From: Siphonodentalium dalli | Lineage: Eukaryota; Mollusca; Scaphopoda; Gadilida; Siphonodentaliidae | Assembly (NCBI GenBank): GCA_032622095.1 | Contig: CP136066.1 | Coordinates: forward strand, 169,828,664-169,892,663 | Direction of reading: 5' to 3' | DNA: 64,000 nt | In this document: one piece after another, positions 1-11,651 of the stretch | How positions within the stretch are numbered: position 1 is the stretch's first letter | Layout: the number at the start of each line of letters is the position of its first letter | Translations under genes and position numbers: made by a program | The notes under the pieces: model-generated | What the model was told of the DNA's origin: nothing | Seen by the model: only the letters and a program-made list of their open reading frames with translations | The model's database searches: none

Positions 1-363
1 TTCTATAAATCTGAAAAATTGACATTTTGGGAAACTTTTTACACAAAAAAATCATGTCTGTCTAGCAGGGAATTCGCCTTTAAATCTTATGTTTTCGTAA
101 CTAGTGTCAGAACCGCATAAAAAAATACAGTCATATTTTAGACCACACCAAAAAATTCAAACTTCACTACAAAGGGTTAATTCCTGTGCCAATGGTTATT
201 TTACCTATGGGAAATCATAGGGAAGAGGTGTGACGATTTTTTTATGTGAAAAGCACACAAGGCTATTGACCAATCAGGGCCAGTGTCTATTTTATTCTCT
301 CCTATATATTCCTCCCGCATCCGCCAGATGTCACTCGGAACCTTATTTACACCAGTGTAACCT
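1..363 (+). mobile_element. MITE, right part (truncated by window edge)
   Basis: Nearly identical to 1354-1716, so the window opens inside a copy of that element. It ends with ATTTACACCAGTGTAACCT, the right terminal inverted repeat. It contains CCAAT at about 270 and TATATATT at about 303, a promoter-like arrangement. No coding potential was seen. Confidence 0.8.
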
Positions 364-1263
364 AAAGCGATAGCCCGCTTTTTCGTGGAATAATTGTAAC
401 TCCCTACAATTCTTCAGAATTGCCCATCAATCGAAAAAATGTGTTCAAAAACAATATCACTTCTGTGGTTCTTTATTTATCACACACAATTTAACCCCAC
501 CCCCTTTAACAAATTATTCATCAAAAAAGCACAATTTTCCACCACCAGTCATGTTCAGGCCCCATTTTCACTCAGTTTTAGGGGTCTGGTGTTGCAAACT
601 TGGATCAGCTATGGAAGACTGTTCAATATTCTTTCCATGAGAGAACTTCTGGTGATGTGAGGTCATTGAGTCCAGATCTGATCAGCTGAGCATCAAGCGC
701 ATGACTTTATCAGCACATTGAAGAATAAAATATGACATTTTCAGGTCTGCAAGGGTGATCCAAGATAACTGGATGTGGGTGTATATTGAATTAGTTGAAT
801 AAAGATATGCTCTCTTTGAATTGCTGGAGCATTTTCTTAAATGTGTCCAAGTTTTAGTGCTATTAACCTTCAAATGACCATACCCACCAGTGGAAATGAC
901 ACACTTTTATGATATATATCTGTATATCACTGGCTATAAAATCCAAAATACTTGTTAAATTAGGTTCTTATAACAATTGATATATGTGTCGTTGACATGC
1001 CCATGTTATGGGTCATTTGCATTATCATGTGACTATTACCACCTTGAATTTTTTTGAAAATACCTTGAAAAATTGGCATTTTTTATGAAAAATCTTACTA
1101 TTTTTTTGGCTGATGTAAGTGAAAGAAGGCATCAGCAGCAAGAATAGCCACATCAAGCATGAGATATTCATTGGACTGAAAGACCAGGCTCTGTAAAATG
1201 CATTAAAATGCTTTAAAGTGACTCCCAGGAATCAAAAATGATAAAAAGCTATTTTTTCCCTTT
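364..1263. other. Unassigned spacer between two MITE copies
   Basis: About 900 bases of AT-rich sequence between two copies of the same MITE. Short open frames at 439-660 (+) and 682-873 (-) have no recognisable motif and no splice or codon signal that I would trust. Nothing further is identified. Confidence 0.5.
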
Positions 1264-1716
1264 AGGTTACACTGGTGTAAATGTTTTCCACAGGCCTCAG
1301 TGCTAACGTTTTAGCGTATAGTGTTGGCAATATAAATGTTGGGTCCAAAATTTTCTTTAAATCTGAAAAATTGACATTTTGGGAAACTTTTTACACAAAA
1401 AAATCATGTCTGTCTAGCAGGGAATTCGCCTTTAAATCTTATGTTTTCGTAACTAGTGTCAGAACCGCATAAAAAAATACAGTCATATTTTAGACCACAC
1501 CAAAAAATACAAACTTCACTACAAAGGGTTAATTCCTGTGCCAATGGTTATTTTACCTATGGGAAATCATAGGGAAGAGGTGTGACGATTTTTTTATGTG
1601 AAAAGCACACAAGGCTATTGACCAATCAGGGCCCAGTGTCTATTTTATTCTCTCCTATATATTCCTCCCGCATCCGCCAGATGTCACTCGGAACCTTATT
1701 TACACCAGTGTAACCT
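1264..1716 (+). mobile_element. Complete MITE with GGTTACACTGGTGTAA ends
   Basis: The left end AGGTTACACTGGTGTAAAT is the exact reverse complement of the right end ATTTACACCAGTGTAACCT, giving 19-bp terminal inverted repeats on a 453-bp element with no protein domain. The ends are themselves partly palindromic (TTACAC..GTGTAA). I could not find a clear target-site duplication (flanks CCCTTT and TCTGCG), so the superfamily is open. A second copy occupies 1-363. Confidence 0.8.
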
Positions 1717-2364
1717 TCTGCGGATGTGGAGTTTTCATCTGAATTCCAATCATGCGGTCATGAAGAATAGCCTAGAATATTCATTTTTTTATTTTATGTA
1801 TTTTTTGATCAAAATTACATAGAAACTATTATAAACATTAATAATATTGTACTCTATATATATCTCTCTCTCTCTCTCTCTCTCTCTCTATCGGACACAC
1901 ATTCACACAAATTCACAGAAACCACCCTTAGCATCATCCACTCATCGTCTCTTTCACTACCGGTGACCATATAACATATGGTGTACTTTCTTCATCGTTA
2001 CTCAAATTGAAATAATGTGGTGATAGTGATTTTTAATTACAATTTAGTCTTTCATTTAATATCGAAATTCAGTGGAGCGAACTGTCGGTGTAACGCGACA
2101 CCATATTATTATATATTTTGTTTGTGTGGTAATGTATTATGCAGTCTGTTGAATGTAACACAAAACAATTCAGCCTTTATAACAATAGTTGTCGACGGAG
2201 TCACATTCTGACAAAGAACCACGACGAAAATCGCAATATATAAACACTATTTCAGATTCAACCATGAAAATTCATAAATATAACAATTCCAGTGATCATA
2301 TGAATATCTTTATTACTACATCAATGCGCGGTCAATTATAATCAAAGATACGTTACATCCATTT
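1717..2364. other. AT-rich spacer with a CT microsatellite
   Basis: A (TC)n run lies at about 1862-1889, next to a TATA-rich tract. The rest, to 2364, may include the 5' untranslated part of the following LINE. The open frame at 2017-2211 is not recognised. Confidence 0.5.
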
Positions 2365-3718
2365 ATGTCGACAATAGCTGAATTAAACTTGGACGAGATT
2401 CAGGAACTATCACAATATAATTTGAGCGCCAAACTAGATCAAGAATTTGATGATCAAGATAATCCCCATATGGACTTTGCCCTGGTAAACCAAAAACTGT
2501 AAATATTTCTCGCCTGAACAATTTATAACAGAAATAAGAAAAGAATCCTGCGACTTCTTAATAATGGGACTAAATTATCGGAGCTTAAATGCAAATTGGG
2601 ATTCATTCACTCAATTTTTGGTTGAAACACAAGAACAAGAAAATGTCTTTGATATAATTACACTAAGCGAAGTTTTTAAAATAAATAATGCAGCAGAATT
2701 CTCCCTATCCGGATATCAGAATATCGAATACAAAACAAGACCAGAGACCGATGACGGTAGAGGTGGAGTCGGGCTCTTTATTCGGGAAAATCTTTCATAT
2801 TGTGCAAGACCTGATCTATCGGTATTTATTCCACATGTGATAGAAACGATTTTTGTTGAACTTAATCCAGGCAAACCAAATCGATGCATAATTGGCAGCA
2901 TATATAGACCAAACACTGCTCCGATGGCAGATATTGACAAATTTATGAAAGAGATTGATGGCATTATGGGTAAACTAAATCAAACAAACTGTAAAGCATA
3001 TCTTATAGGTGACTTCAATATAGATCTTTTGAATTTCGACAATCATGAAAAAACGCGTACTTTCCTCGATAACGTTTTCACTCTTGGGTTCACTCCTAGC
3101 ACTACGAAACCAACCAGGATAACTGAACACTCTGCTACTTTAATTGATAATATCTTCACTAACAACCTGTCTGAAAGAACATCAGGCATTATCATTACAG
3201 ACGTCTCGGATCATTTGGCGACATTTCATATCGAACGTTCAAATTTTAAAAGATCTCGCAATGTAGCATCTGTCTTGGAACCATTTAGAATGTTTAGTGA
3301 AAGGAACATAAACAAATTCAAGGATACATTGTCAATATCAAGTTACGAAGACGTGTTAAACTGTGAATCAGCAAATGAAGCTTATGACCATTTTCTAGAA
3401 TTATATATGTCTGCATACCATACTGCTTTCCCACTAAAATACCACAAACCACCAAAGAAATATTTAAAGCACCAACCGTGGATGACAAAGGGACTTTTAA
3501 AATCTTCATTAGAGAAAAATAAATTATATATTCGTAAATTAAAATCTCCGACAAACGCTAATATGCATGCATACAAAGAGTACTATCACGTATATAAGAG
3601 AACAATACGCAACAGAAAAAAACAATATTATTGCGAGAAAATTAACAACGCAAAGAATGACATGAAAGCGACGTGGACAATCTTAAAACAAGCCATGAAT
3701 TGGAAACTTGACTGGTAA
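2365..3718 (+). pseudogene. LINE endonuclease region (EEP/APE fold), frameshifted
   Basis: This encodes the nuclease that nicks target DNA to prime reverse transcription. In the 384-residue frame from 2564: NYRSLNAN at 4-11, LSE with the catalytic Glu at about 36, GRGGVGLFI at 65-73, SIYRP at 112-116, GDFN at 149-152, LIDNIF at 193-198 and SDH at 215-217. These are the conserved blocks of the exonuclease-endonuclease-phosphatase fold. The last ~150 residues are a basic linker before the reverse transcriptase. A short frame at 2365-2502 looks like the N-terminal extension, cut off by a stop and frame change. The ATG at 2564 is not the true start, because the reading continues upstream in frame. 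The 3' end shifts by one base into the RT frame near 3710. Confidence 0.88.
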
Positions 3719-5390
3719 AAATGTTGACGAAGTCAACACACATTACACTGATTATTTGATCAATAGAGAATCGGATGAGTTAGAAATAATTGAAACAACA
3801 GAACAGGAAATAATACTCACATGCTACTCATTTAAAGTTAAAGCAAGTAAAGATGTACATGGTCTATCAAATCGATTGATGAAATCATATATTTATGAAA
3901 CAGCCAAAGCTCTTAAACACATATTCAATCAATCTTTCAAAGAAAGAGTTTTTCCGAAGAAAATGAAAATATCGAGAGTAATACCGATTTTCAAGGGTGG
4001 ACAAAAAGAAAACTTTTCGAACTATCGACCCATCAGCATATTACCATGTTTTTCAAAAATACTTGAAAAAATCATGCAAAAGCGAATTATAGATTTCTTT
4101 GATGAACATGCCCGTTTCTATAAACATCAATATGGATTTAGGAAGGGGCACTCCACCATCCATCCAGTAATGCATCTTTTAAATCATGTTGTTGAACAGA
4201 ACGATAAAAAAACCAAAGACTCAACATTAGCAATATTTATTGACCTTTCAAAAGCATTCGACACAATAAGTCATGAAATCCTACTAAATAAGATGGAACA
4301 CTGTGGTATTAGGGAGACTGCTAATCATTGGTTTAGAGACTACCTATCAGAGAGGCGACAATATACAGATTATGGTGGAAACATCTCCAGTCTATCCAAA
4401 GTTTCATGTGGTGTCCCTCAATGATCCATACTCGGACCAACAATTTTTTTAATTTATGTCAATGATATGTCACTATCCACATCTTTAAATTTATTATCAT
4501 TCGCAGATGATACAACCCTATATACATCAGGCTGTGACAAAACTTTTGTTGAAAATCGGGTAAACTTCGAACTAAAAAACATTCACAACTGGTGTTGTTG
4601 TAATAAGCTCTCCATAAATAAAAATAAATGTAATTATATGCTAATTCATCCAGAAAATAATGATCATAAATGGAAAGAGTTGAAATTATATATAAACACA
4701 GCTGAACTAAACAGAGTAGGGAATATATATGAAGAAACATCCTTGAAATTTTTGGACATTAATATCGACGAAAATCTAACGTTTAAAAGGCATATTTCAA
4801 CCGTATGCTCTAAGATGGCTCGAGCTATTTATTGTATCAACAAAGTTTAAAAGTTCTTTCCGGGTGACGCACTGCGCACTCTATATTACGCACTTATCGA
4901 CGGTCATATGGTATACGGCATTCAGGTATGGGGTCATGTGGCGACCACAAACAAGATATTTTTATTGCAAAAAAGGGGCGATTAGAACAATAACCAATGC
5001 TAGATACAATAGACACACAGAACCCATTTTCAAAAAATGAATATTCTGAAATTCAGTGACATTTATAGATATCAACCGTTAGTATTCATGCATGACTGGG
5101 CTTATAATAGACTGCCAGGAACCTTCAAAAACTCATTCGGAATTAAACTAGGAACCAACAGTAGACAGGCAGCCGCAGGAAACATTAGACCAAAAGCAAC
5201 ACCAAGAACATTTTCAGAAAATCTCCCAGAACATTCTTTTTCGAATATTTGGAACTCAGTTAATAAAAAACAAAAAACTAATAGGAATCGAGAAAACCAT
5301 AAAAAACTAATGAGTGTAGAATTGATCAACCATTATTCCAATAAAATTGAATGGAAAAACAAATTCTGCCCTGATTGCACAAACACATGA
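3708..5390 (+). pseudogene. LINE reverse transcriptase and C-terminal region, interrupted
   Basis: This encodes the reverse transcriptase that copies element RNA at the nicked target. In the 238-residue frame from 3708: YRPIS at 106-110, QYGFRKGHS at 141-149, and motif A FIDLSKAFD at 177-185 with its catalytic Asp. Motif B GVPQ ends at 238, where a TGA at 4422-4424 replaces the usual Gly codon. The same frame resumes with SILGP, and the catalytic FADD box follows at about 4500-4511. A TAA at 4848-4850 and a one-base shift near 4978 separate the thumb region (LRTLYYALIDGH, then an AIRTI-like block) from the C-terminal frame at 5037-5390. At least two stops and one further frameshift show it cannot make an active enzyme. 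Confidence 0.9.
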
Positions 5391-6040
5391 TAAAACATAT
5401 TTCGAATATATATAGTATATAGGCCACTTACCTTAAATGCTAAACTTGCCTCACATTAATTACCCGAGTGCTAATACTTACGTCCTGCTAAATCTCGTCC
5501 AATGCCTGGCTGTATATACTAAGGGAATTCAACGGTGACAGTTATAAACAAATAACACATTTAATTGAATTATTCATAAGTTAGGGCGCTGTGGTTTGTT
5601 TACACACTGACGATTTTTAAATAACAGATGAGTATTGTTCTAAACGACTGCTGAACAGATTTCATATAGTGTGTGAGCAAAGTCTTAATATTTCTCCTTA
5701 GTAAATGCAGCCAAAACATACTTCAAAACTTGTTATTGAGAAAATTGACCGTTGCATATTCATTCATATCCATTTATATCCACACAACTGGAACCTATTT
5801 GTTTATTCACTGGAATCCATATCAATATTTAAATCCAATTTATATATTAATCTAATCTAATAGTGAAATATTTAAATTCTTTATGTAGCCATTATTGATT
5901 GTATTTTGTCATTCAGGGGTGCCGGGTAGACGGCCATCATAGGCCACGGCACTCCACACAATACACATTAACTTATATTATATTGTATTAATGTATAATG
6001 TATTGTGAAATAAAATATTATCCTATCCTATCCTATCCAC

Positions 6041-7439
6041 ATCTTGATAGTGTTGTTCTGAGAGAAATACAGCTCCAATCGTGGGGTGGTATCTAACCCG
6101 ATATCTTGATATAAGTTTGTCATACAATATTAGGATCTAGAGTTTTGTTCAGAGCTTCTCTAATTAAGAACCGTTTTTTCTCTCTCGCAAATTCAGGCAA
6201 TTTCATATAACACTGTACATCATGGGGGAGGTGGAAAAAAGTTTTTTCCGGGCACGTATGCCGGGGTGGGTGGGTGGTCGATATGATCAACAAACAATTT
6301 TTTCCGCAACTCAAAAATATTTTTCCTGCAAGTCTTTTAGACTGTTTTTGCAATGAGTTTGGCTTAAAACACATCTATATGTCAATATTAACATAAATGA
6401 CAAATTTCATGATGATCAGACAAACAGTATAGCCTGTAGCCCATGCTAAGGGATTGAATTTTGAAATCCAAGATGGCTGCTGGCAGCCATGTTTTTTTTG
6501 ACCGAATGACCCCAACATGACTTGTTCCTATTTACATGTCAAAGTTAACATCCATGATTAATAATATGCACATAAATTCATATACAGCTGTTTATAGTGA
6601 ATTTCCCACCGCAAATATCTGTTTTAGTGTTAAAAGGGGGGTAGGTGTCCAAAAATGGTCGGAAAAAACTTCCGAAAAAGGAAAACAAATTGGACGCGGG
6701 GTGGGTGGGTCACAACAAGGGTCGAAAGTAAAAAATCAGCATACGTGCCTGCAAATTTTTTCCGACTCCCCCCTGTGTATATTGAAGTTTTCGTGCAGAT
6801 ATCTGGAGTGAAGTTCTAATAACATGACTTTATTGATACGTTATCAGGATTAAATTTTGTTATGTATATATATTGTTTGATCGGGAGGCAAACAAGATTC
6901 GTCGTAGAGTTATCTCCCATTGACTGGTATCAAATGATAACGATCTTTCTCTTGCTATTGAGGGTGTATTTACATTGGTGAAGATGTGTGTACAGTTCTA
7001 CACGCATACCAGTGTAAACGGGTATATATAGAAATGCATACAGAAAGTAAGGTAAGTGGTATTCGTTCGTGTGAGAAAAACATCCTATCAGTTATAAGTC
7101 ACGGTCAACACCGAGGCATTGCGACAGGCAAATCGGATTTGATTAATCGTTACTGGGGCTTGGTGTATATGTGCTTAATCCTTGTTTGTTCAACCCACGT
7201 ATTCAAAGCTATTACATGGCATCAGACGGTTCGTACAGATGGTCACATTTAAGTACTTGGTATATGGCTGAGTAAACATCTGGGACGATTTTGCATCTTG
7301 CTGAATCAGAAATCAGAAACTCGATTCGCAACCAGAAGCCAGGAATCACATAGGGACATACATTTTGTATACGACGTCAACCCTTTCTGAAATTGTGTGT
7401 CGTGTTTCCTGCTTCTCGTAGACTCGGCTCTACTCGGCT
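6041..7439. other. Unassigned DNA with fragments of a dispersed repeat
   Basis: A copy of the phrase AAATCCAAGATGGCTGC.GGCAGCCAT lies at about 6460-6490, related to the repeat at 24118-24710. Two G-rich tracts, GGGGTGGGTGGGTGG (6263-6277) and a similar one near 6698, sit in otherwise similar surroundings (GGAAAAAA, TTTTTTCCG). The open frames at 6120-6374 (-), 6536-6811 (+) and 6986-7252 (+) are unrecognised and probably meaningless. Confidence 0.5.
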
Positions 7440-7816
7440 GAATCTATGAACAACGATGCTAATGCGGTACCAGGAACGTGACACCCCCAACTTTGGTATT
7501 TTGTTCAACAGTTGGAAATATCATACCTGACACAAATTTGGGGAAATTTCACACCAACACTATTTTGAAATTGTTCTTGTAGTTTAAAGCTCGTGGGATT
7601 GGTCTGGTTCAAGGGGAGGGTGCAGTTGGAAATTCCAATGTGCCCCCCCCCCCCCCCACGTGGGCCCTATAGGCACGTCCCTTTTCGGCATAGACCAAAT
7701 ATTTTTGGTCTGCTGAAAGTGCATGATTCATTAGAGTGCATGTCTGGCCTAAACTGACGCTAACGCCAAGTGCATTGCCCATTACCTGTGTGCGGGTGAG
7801 CGCGCGTTCACGACCT
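7440..7816. repeat. Fragment related to the 11653-23835 transposon interior
   Basis: The stretch around 7500-7600 (GTTCAACAGTTGGAAAT, then CCTGACACAA, then TTGAAATTGTTCT) parallels 12075-12165 and 15095-15175 inside the nested elements. A 15-base poly(C) run is at about 7647-7661. No gene is seen. Confidence 0.55.
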
Positions 7817-9320
7817 GGGGCCTATACTATAGAATTACAATTGCCGTGTTTCTCCACGTGGACAGCGTTAGTCTGTAAGTTCCCAGTCTTGTAAAGCTAG
7901 ACTTGTGTTCTATAGTACTCGAGCAATTGTGTTCTTGTAAATTCCTTGCATTGGATATTGGAATTTAACAATAGGCGATTACCCCTTTTCACAACATACA
8001 TCGTTGTGAACTGACTTATATAATGTTCTGGCAGAGCCATTATGTAACTGGGATTCATTTCAGCAGCAAGCTGCTCGGTTTTTGTGGTGTTTGGAGTGTC
8101 CCAACGCTGCATCTTTTTGTTATTCTATATAGTACTCGAATTGTCTAACTTGGGGGGAAACAAGAACTCGCTTGACGGGCTGATAAATTACCAACTTAGG
8201 GAGTTCCATAGTACAGACATAACACAAATCGGGTAGAACACGGTGTTAACATTACAAGTATACGAGGCTGAATTAGTGGTTGTCACCGCAATGAAACGCG
8301 TGCGAATGTCGATATGTCGGATTATCGCTTTGTGTATTGCGCACTCATGCATTAACCCTTTCTCGACGTGCGAAGTTTCACCGGGTCAATAAAATCGTAG
8401 TCACATTGAGATGATGGGTTCAAATTACGCATGGGCGTAGATAGATATATATTTTGAGATGGGGTCCATAAACATAGACAAATTGGCTTTGATAAATAAG
8501 GGTTTGCACATAAATTATGTTGTGACGGGGGCGATTCTCATCAAAATACTCAACAATTGGTAATGTCACGCAGGGACGTTCAATGGGTGTTGGCGCATCA
8601 CAATAATCTTCGTCCCAAAGTTAGTGATGATTGATTTATTGGGTAAATGGCAATTAGTTCAGAAGTTTCGATCGGTTGGAATTGTTGGTTTGGGGATTTC
8701 TAACCATTGCAGAATTTCAACCGAATGGGGTGCAAATATAGTTTTCTGGTTCAGGGAGGAGGTGTACTCGGGCAGCGGAGACCTTATACGTGAATGTTAC
8801 CGCGATTCCATGGTAGAAAATGGCACTGAATTTAAAATTAAGACTGGAGAATAGGTTATAATCATTACAATCATTACAAATGTTCCAGCTAATGTAACTG
8901 CAAATTATAATTTATACTACTAGTATGATGTTTTCCTACATTCAGTGTAATTTTGGTTGTTAAATCTAAGTTTCTACTTAAACAAAAAGTTACACTGACC
9001 CTTTGGAAAATATACTTGAAATATATATTTTCACCCTTTTAACTTGGAAATATTTTTATCAGTCTATTATCTCCGGCAATTCAGTTTGTTTTCAATTACA
9101 TTGTACATGTATCGAAATCGTACGTATACGACGACCAGTTAAAATGTCCCTGCTCAATCTGATACTATAATCACCATGTGTAGGTTTTTCTGTCGATGGG
9201 GTTTATTTGTGATCACTCTATCCGTCTCTATCCCTTTGTGTTCGTACATACATCGTTAAATATATTTGACCATGAACCATGTAAATACAAGGAAAGTCAT
9301 GAAAAGCTATATATTGTCTT
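7817..9320 (+). repeat. Left arm of a large inverted repeat (transposon copy)
   Basis: The arm starts GGGGCCTATACTATAG and is matched base for base over long stretches by the reverse complement of about 10122-11651. The match includes the CTCCACGTGGACAGCGTTAGT terminus block and the end TATATTGTCTT at about 9320. It is broken at the inner end by a LINE 3' fragment. No conserved protein is recognisable in any frame. Confidence 0.88.
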
Positions 9321-9665
9321 ATAACATAACATAACATAACATTTTTATTGACATAATACACCCACGCGGGGCAGTTGTCATAATACAGATAATTTAAACA
9401 CAAGTCAAGACAATTTCATATAAAATATATATATAACATGTATTTGTAACTCAACACTATATTCTCATTTATTTGCGGAAAACTGCCGAACCATGTTACA
9501 GATCAGATTGCATATACTCGGGTGTTCAGCCTTCATGAGGAATATGAACTTTTCTATTTCATCAAAGTTTACGAAAATTGGTTGGTGAACTCCTATTTCA
9601 GTGAAAAATCTCTTCCGCAAATGGTTATGTTTTTCACATCTCATTATAAAGTGTTCTTCCGTTCT
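9321..9665 (-). mobile_element. LINE 3' fragment, 5'-truncated, with ATGTT-repeat tail
   Basis: On the minus strand, 9661 down to a TGA at 9465-9467 encodes EEHFIMRCEKHNHLRKRFF followed by a KFIFLMKAEHPSI-like block. This is the His/Cys-containing C-terminal tail found after the RT in several LINE clades. The untranslated end has AATAAAAATG and then a four-unit ATGTT tail (plus-strand ATAACATAACATAACAT at about 9321-9340). The fragment sits exactly where the left arm of the inverted repeat is interrupted and is heavily 5'-truncated, as expected for target-primed insertion. Confidence 0.75.
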
Positions 9666-10121
9666 GGGGCCTATACTATAGAATTACAATTGCCGTGTTT
9701 CTCCACGTGGACAAACTGTCGAATACTATGGATACGATAATTTACAAGTGTGTGCGATTCCCCGTCATTTACAAGAACAGATAAAATCCAGTACTATGGA
9801 TTTCCGTTTATCTGCGCGTGGAGACGAACGCTTGTTAATGGGTAAAGGGAACTTACTCTAATATTATACATAAATGGATATAGTAATGCCTTTACATATA
9901 TTTGAGTCATTTGGCGAGTGGTTTAGTGGATGTATAAAGTCAATGTTATGATAGGCAATGGGGAACACGAAAACTACTTGCGTGCACCATAATTCCAATG
10001 GCACAAGCATCGCGAAAATACAAAAACGATTACAACATTTTACGCTGAACACGAGTACAAAATATCGTAAGCTAGAACGCTCTTTATAAGAGATAGATGT
10101 TTTATTGACCTACATCATAGA
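9666..10121. repeat. Spacer of the inverted repeat with an extra terminal copy
   Basis: It begins with another GGGGCCTATACTATAG terminus (9666-9712, through the CACGTGGAC block), the same end as at 7817 and, inverted, at 11651. The remainder has ACTATGGAT phrases resembling element subterminal DNA but no gene. Confidence 0.7.
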
Positions 10122-11651
10122 AGACAATATATAGCTTTTCATGTCTTTCCTTGTATTAACATGGTTCATGGTCAAATATATGTAACGATGTATGTACGAA
10201 CACAAAGGGATAGAGGCGGATAGAGGGATCACAAATAAACCCCATCGACAGAAAAACCTACACATGGTGATCATAGTGTCAGATTGAGCAGGGAAATTTT
10301 AAGTGGTTGTCGTATACGTACGATTTCGATACATTATACAATGTAATTGAAAACAAACTGAATTGCCGGAGATAATATACTGATAAAAATATTTCCAAGT
10401 TAAAAGGGTGAAAATATACATTTCAAGTATATTTTCCAAAGGGTCGGTGTAACTTTTTTTTGTTTAAGTAGAAACTTAGATTTAACAACCAAAATTACAC
10501 TGAATGTAGGAAAACATCATACTAGTGGTATAAATTATAATTTGCAGTTACATTAGCTGGAAAATTTAGTCATTGTAATGATTATAACCTATTCTCCAGT
10601 CTTAATTTTTAAATTTAGTGCCATTTTCTACCATGGAATCGCGGTAACATTCACGTATAAGGTCTCCGCTGCCCGAGTACACCTCCTCCCTGAACCAGAA
10701 AACTATATTTGCACCCCATTTGGTTGAAATTCTGCAATGGTTACTCAAGATTTCCAACTGTTAGAAATCCCCAAACCAACAATTCCAACCGATCGAAACT
10801 TCTCAACTAATTGCCATTTACCCCCATAAATCAATCATCACTAACTTTGGGACGAAGATTATTGTGATGCGCCAACACCCATTGAACATCGCTGCATGAC
10901 ATTCCCAGTTGTTGAGTATTTTGCTGAGAATCGCCCCCATCACAACATAATTTATGTGGAATCCCTTATTTCTAAAAGCCAATTTGTCTATGTTTATGAG
11001 CCCCATCTCAAAATATATCTATCTACGCCCATGCGTAATTTGAACCCATCATCTCAATATGACTACGATTTTATTGACCCGGTGAAACTTCGCACGTCGA
11101 GAAAGGGTTAATGCATGAGTGCGCAATGCGCAATACACAAAGCGATAATCCGACATATCGACATTCGCACGCGTTTCATTGCGGTGACAACCACTAATTC
11201 AGCCTCGTATACTTGTAATGTTAACACCGTGTTATACCCGATTTGTGTTATGTCTGTACTATAGAACTCCCTAAGTTGGTAATTTATCAGCCCGTCAAGC
11301 GAGTTCTTGTTTTTCCCCAAGTTAGACAATTCGAGTACTATAGAATAACAAAAAGATGCAGCATTGGGACACTCCAAACACCACAAAAACCGAGCAGCTT
11401 GCTGCTGAAATGAATCCCAGTTACAGAATGGCTCTCCCAGAACATTATATAAGTCAGTTGACAACGATGTATGGTGTGAAAAAGGGTAATCGCCTATTGT
11501 TAAATTCCAATATCCAATGAAAGGAATTTACAAGAACACAATTGCCCGAGTACTATAGAACACAAGTCTAGCTTTACAAGACTGGGAAATTACCGACTAA
11601 CGCTGTCCACGTGGAGAAACACGGCAATTGTAATTCTATAGTATAGGCCCC
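10122..11651 (-). repeat. Right arm of the large inverted repeat
   Basis: This is the reverse complement of 7817-9320 with scattered differences and small indels. It ends CTATAGTATAGGCCCC. With the terminus at 9666 it could also be read as a complete element (9666-11651, ~2 kb) with ~47-bp terminal inverted repeats, lying against an inverted truncated copy. The open frame at 11108-11464 (-) is unrecognised. Confidence 0.88.

Larger units (their letters stand above)
2365..6040 (+). mobile_element. APE-type non-LTR retrotransposon (LINE), nearly full length
   Basis: One element reads in order: a short N-terminal frame (2365-2502), an AP-like endonuclease (2564-3718), a reverse transcriptase (3708-4850) and a C-terminal region (to 5390). 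An untranslated region follows, ending in AATAAAATAT and a short tandem TATCC tail at about 6020-6040. Short-repeat 3' tails instead of poly(A) are typical of the CR1/L2/Jockey-like groups. It is dead: frames change near 2505, 3710 and 4978, and stops interrupt at 4422 and 4848. The clade is inferred from domain order and motifs and was not tested by phylogeny. Confidence 0.88.
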
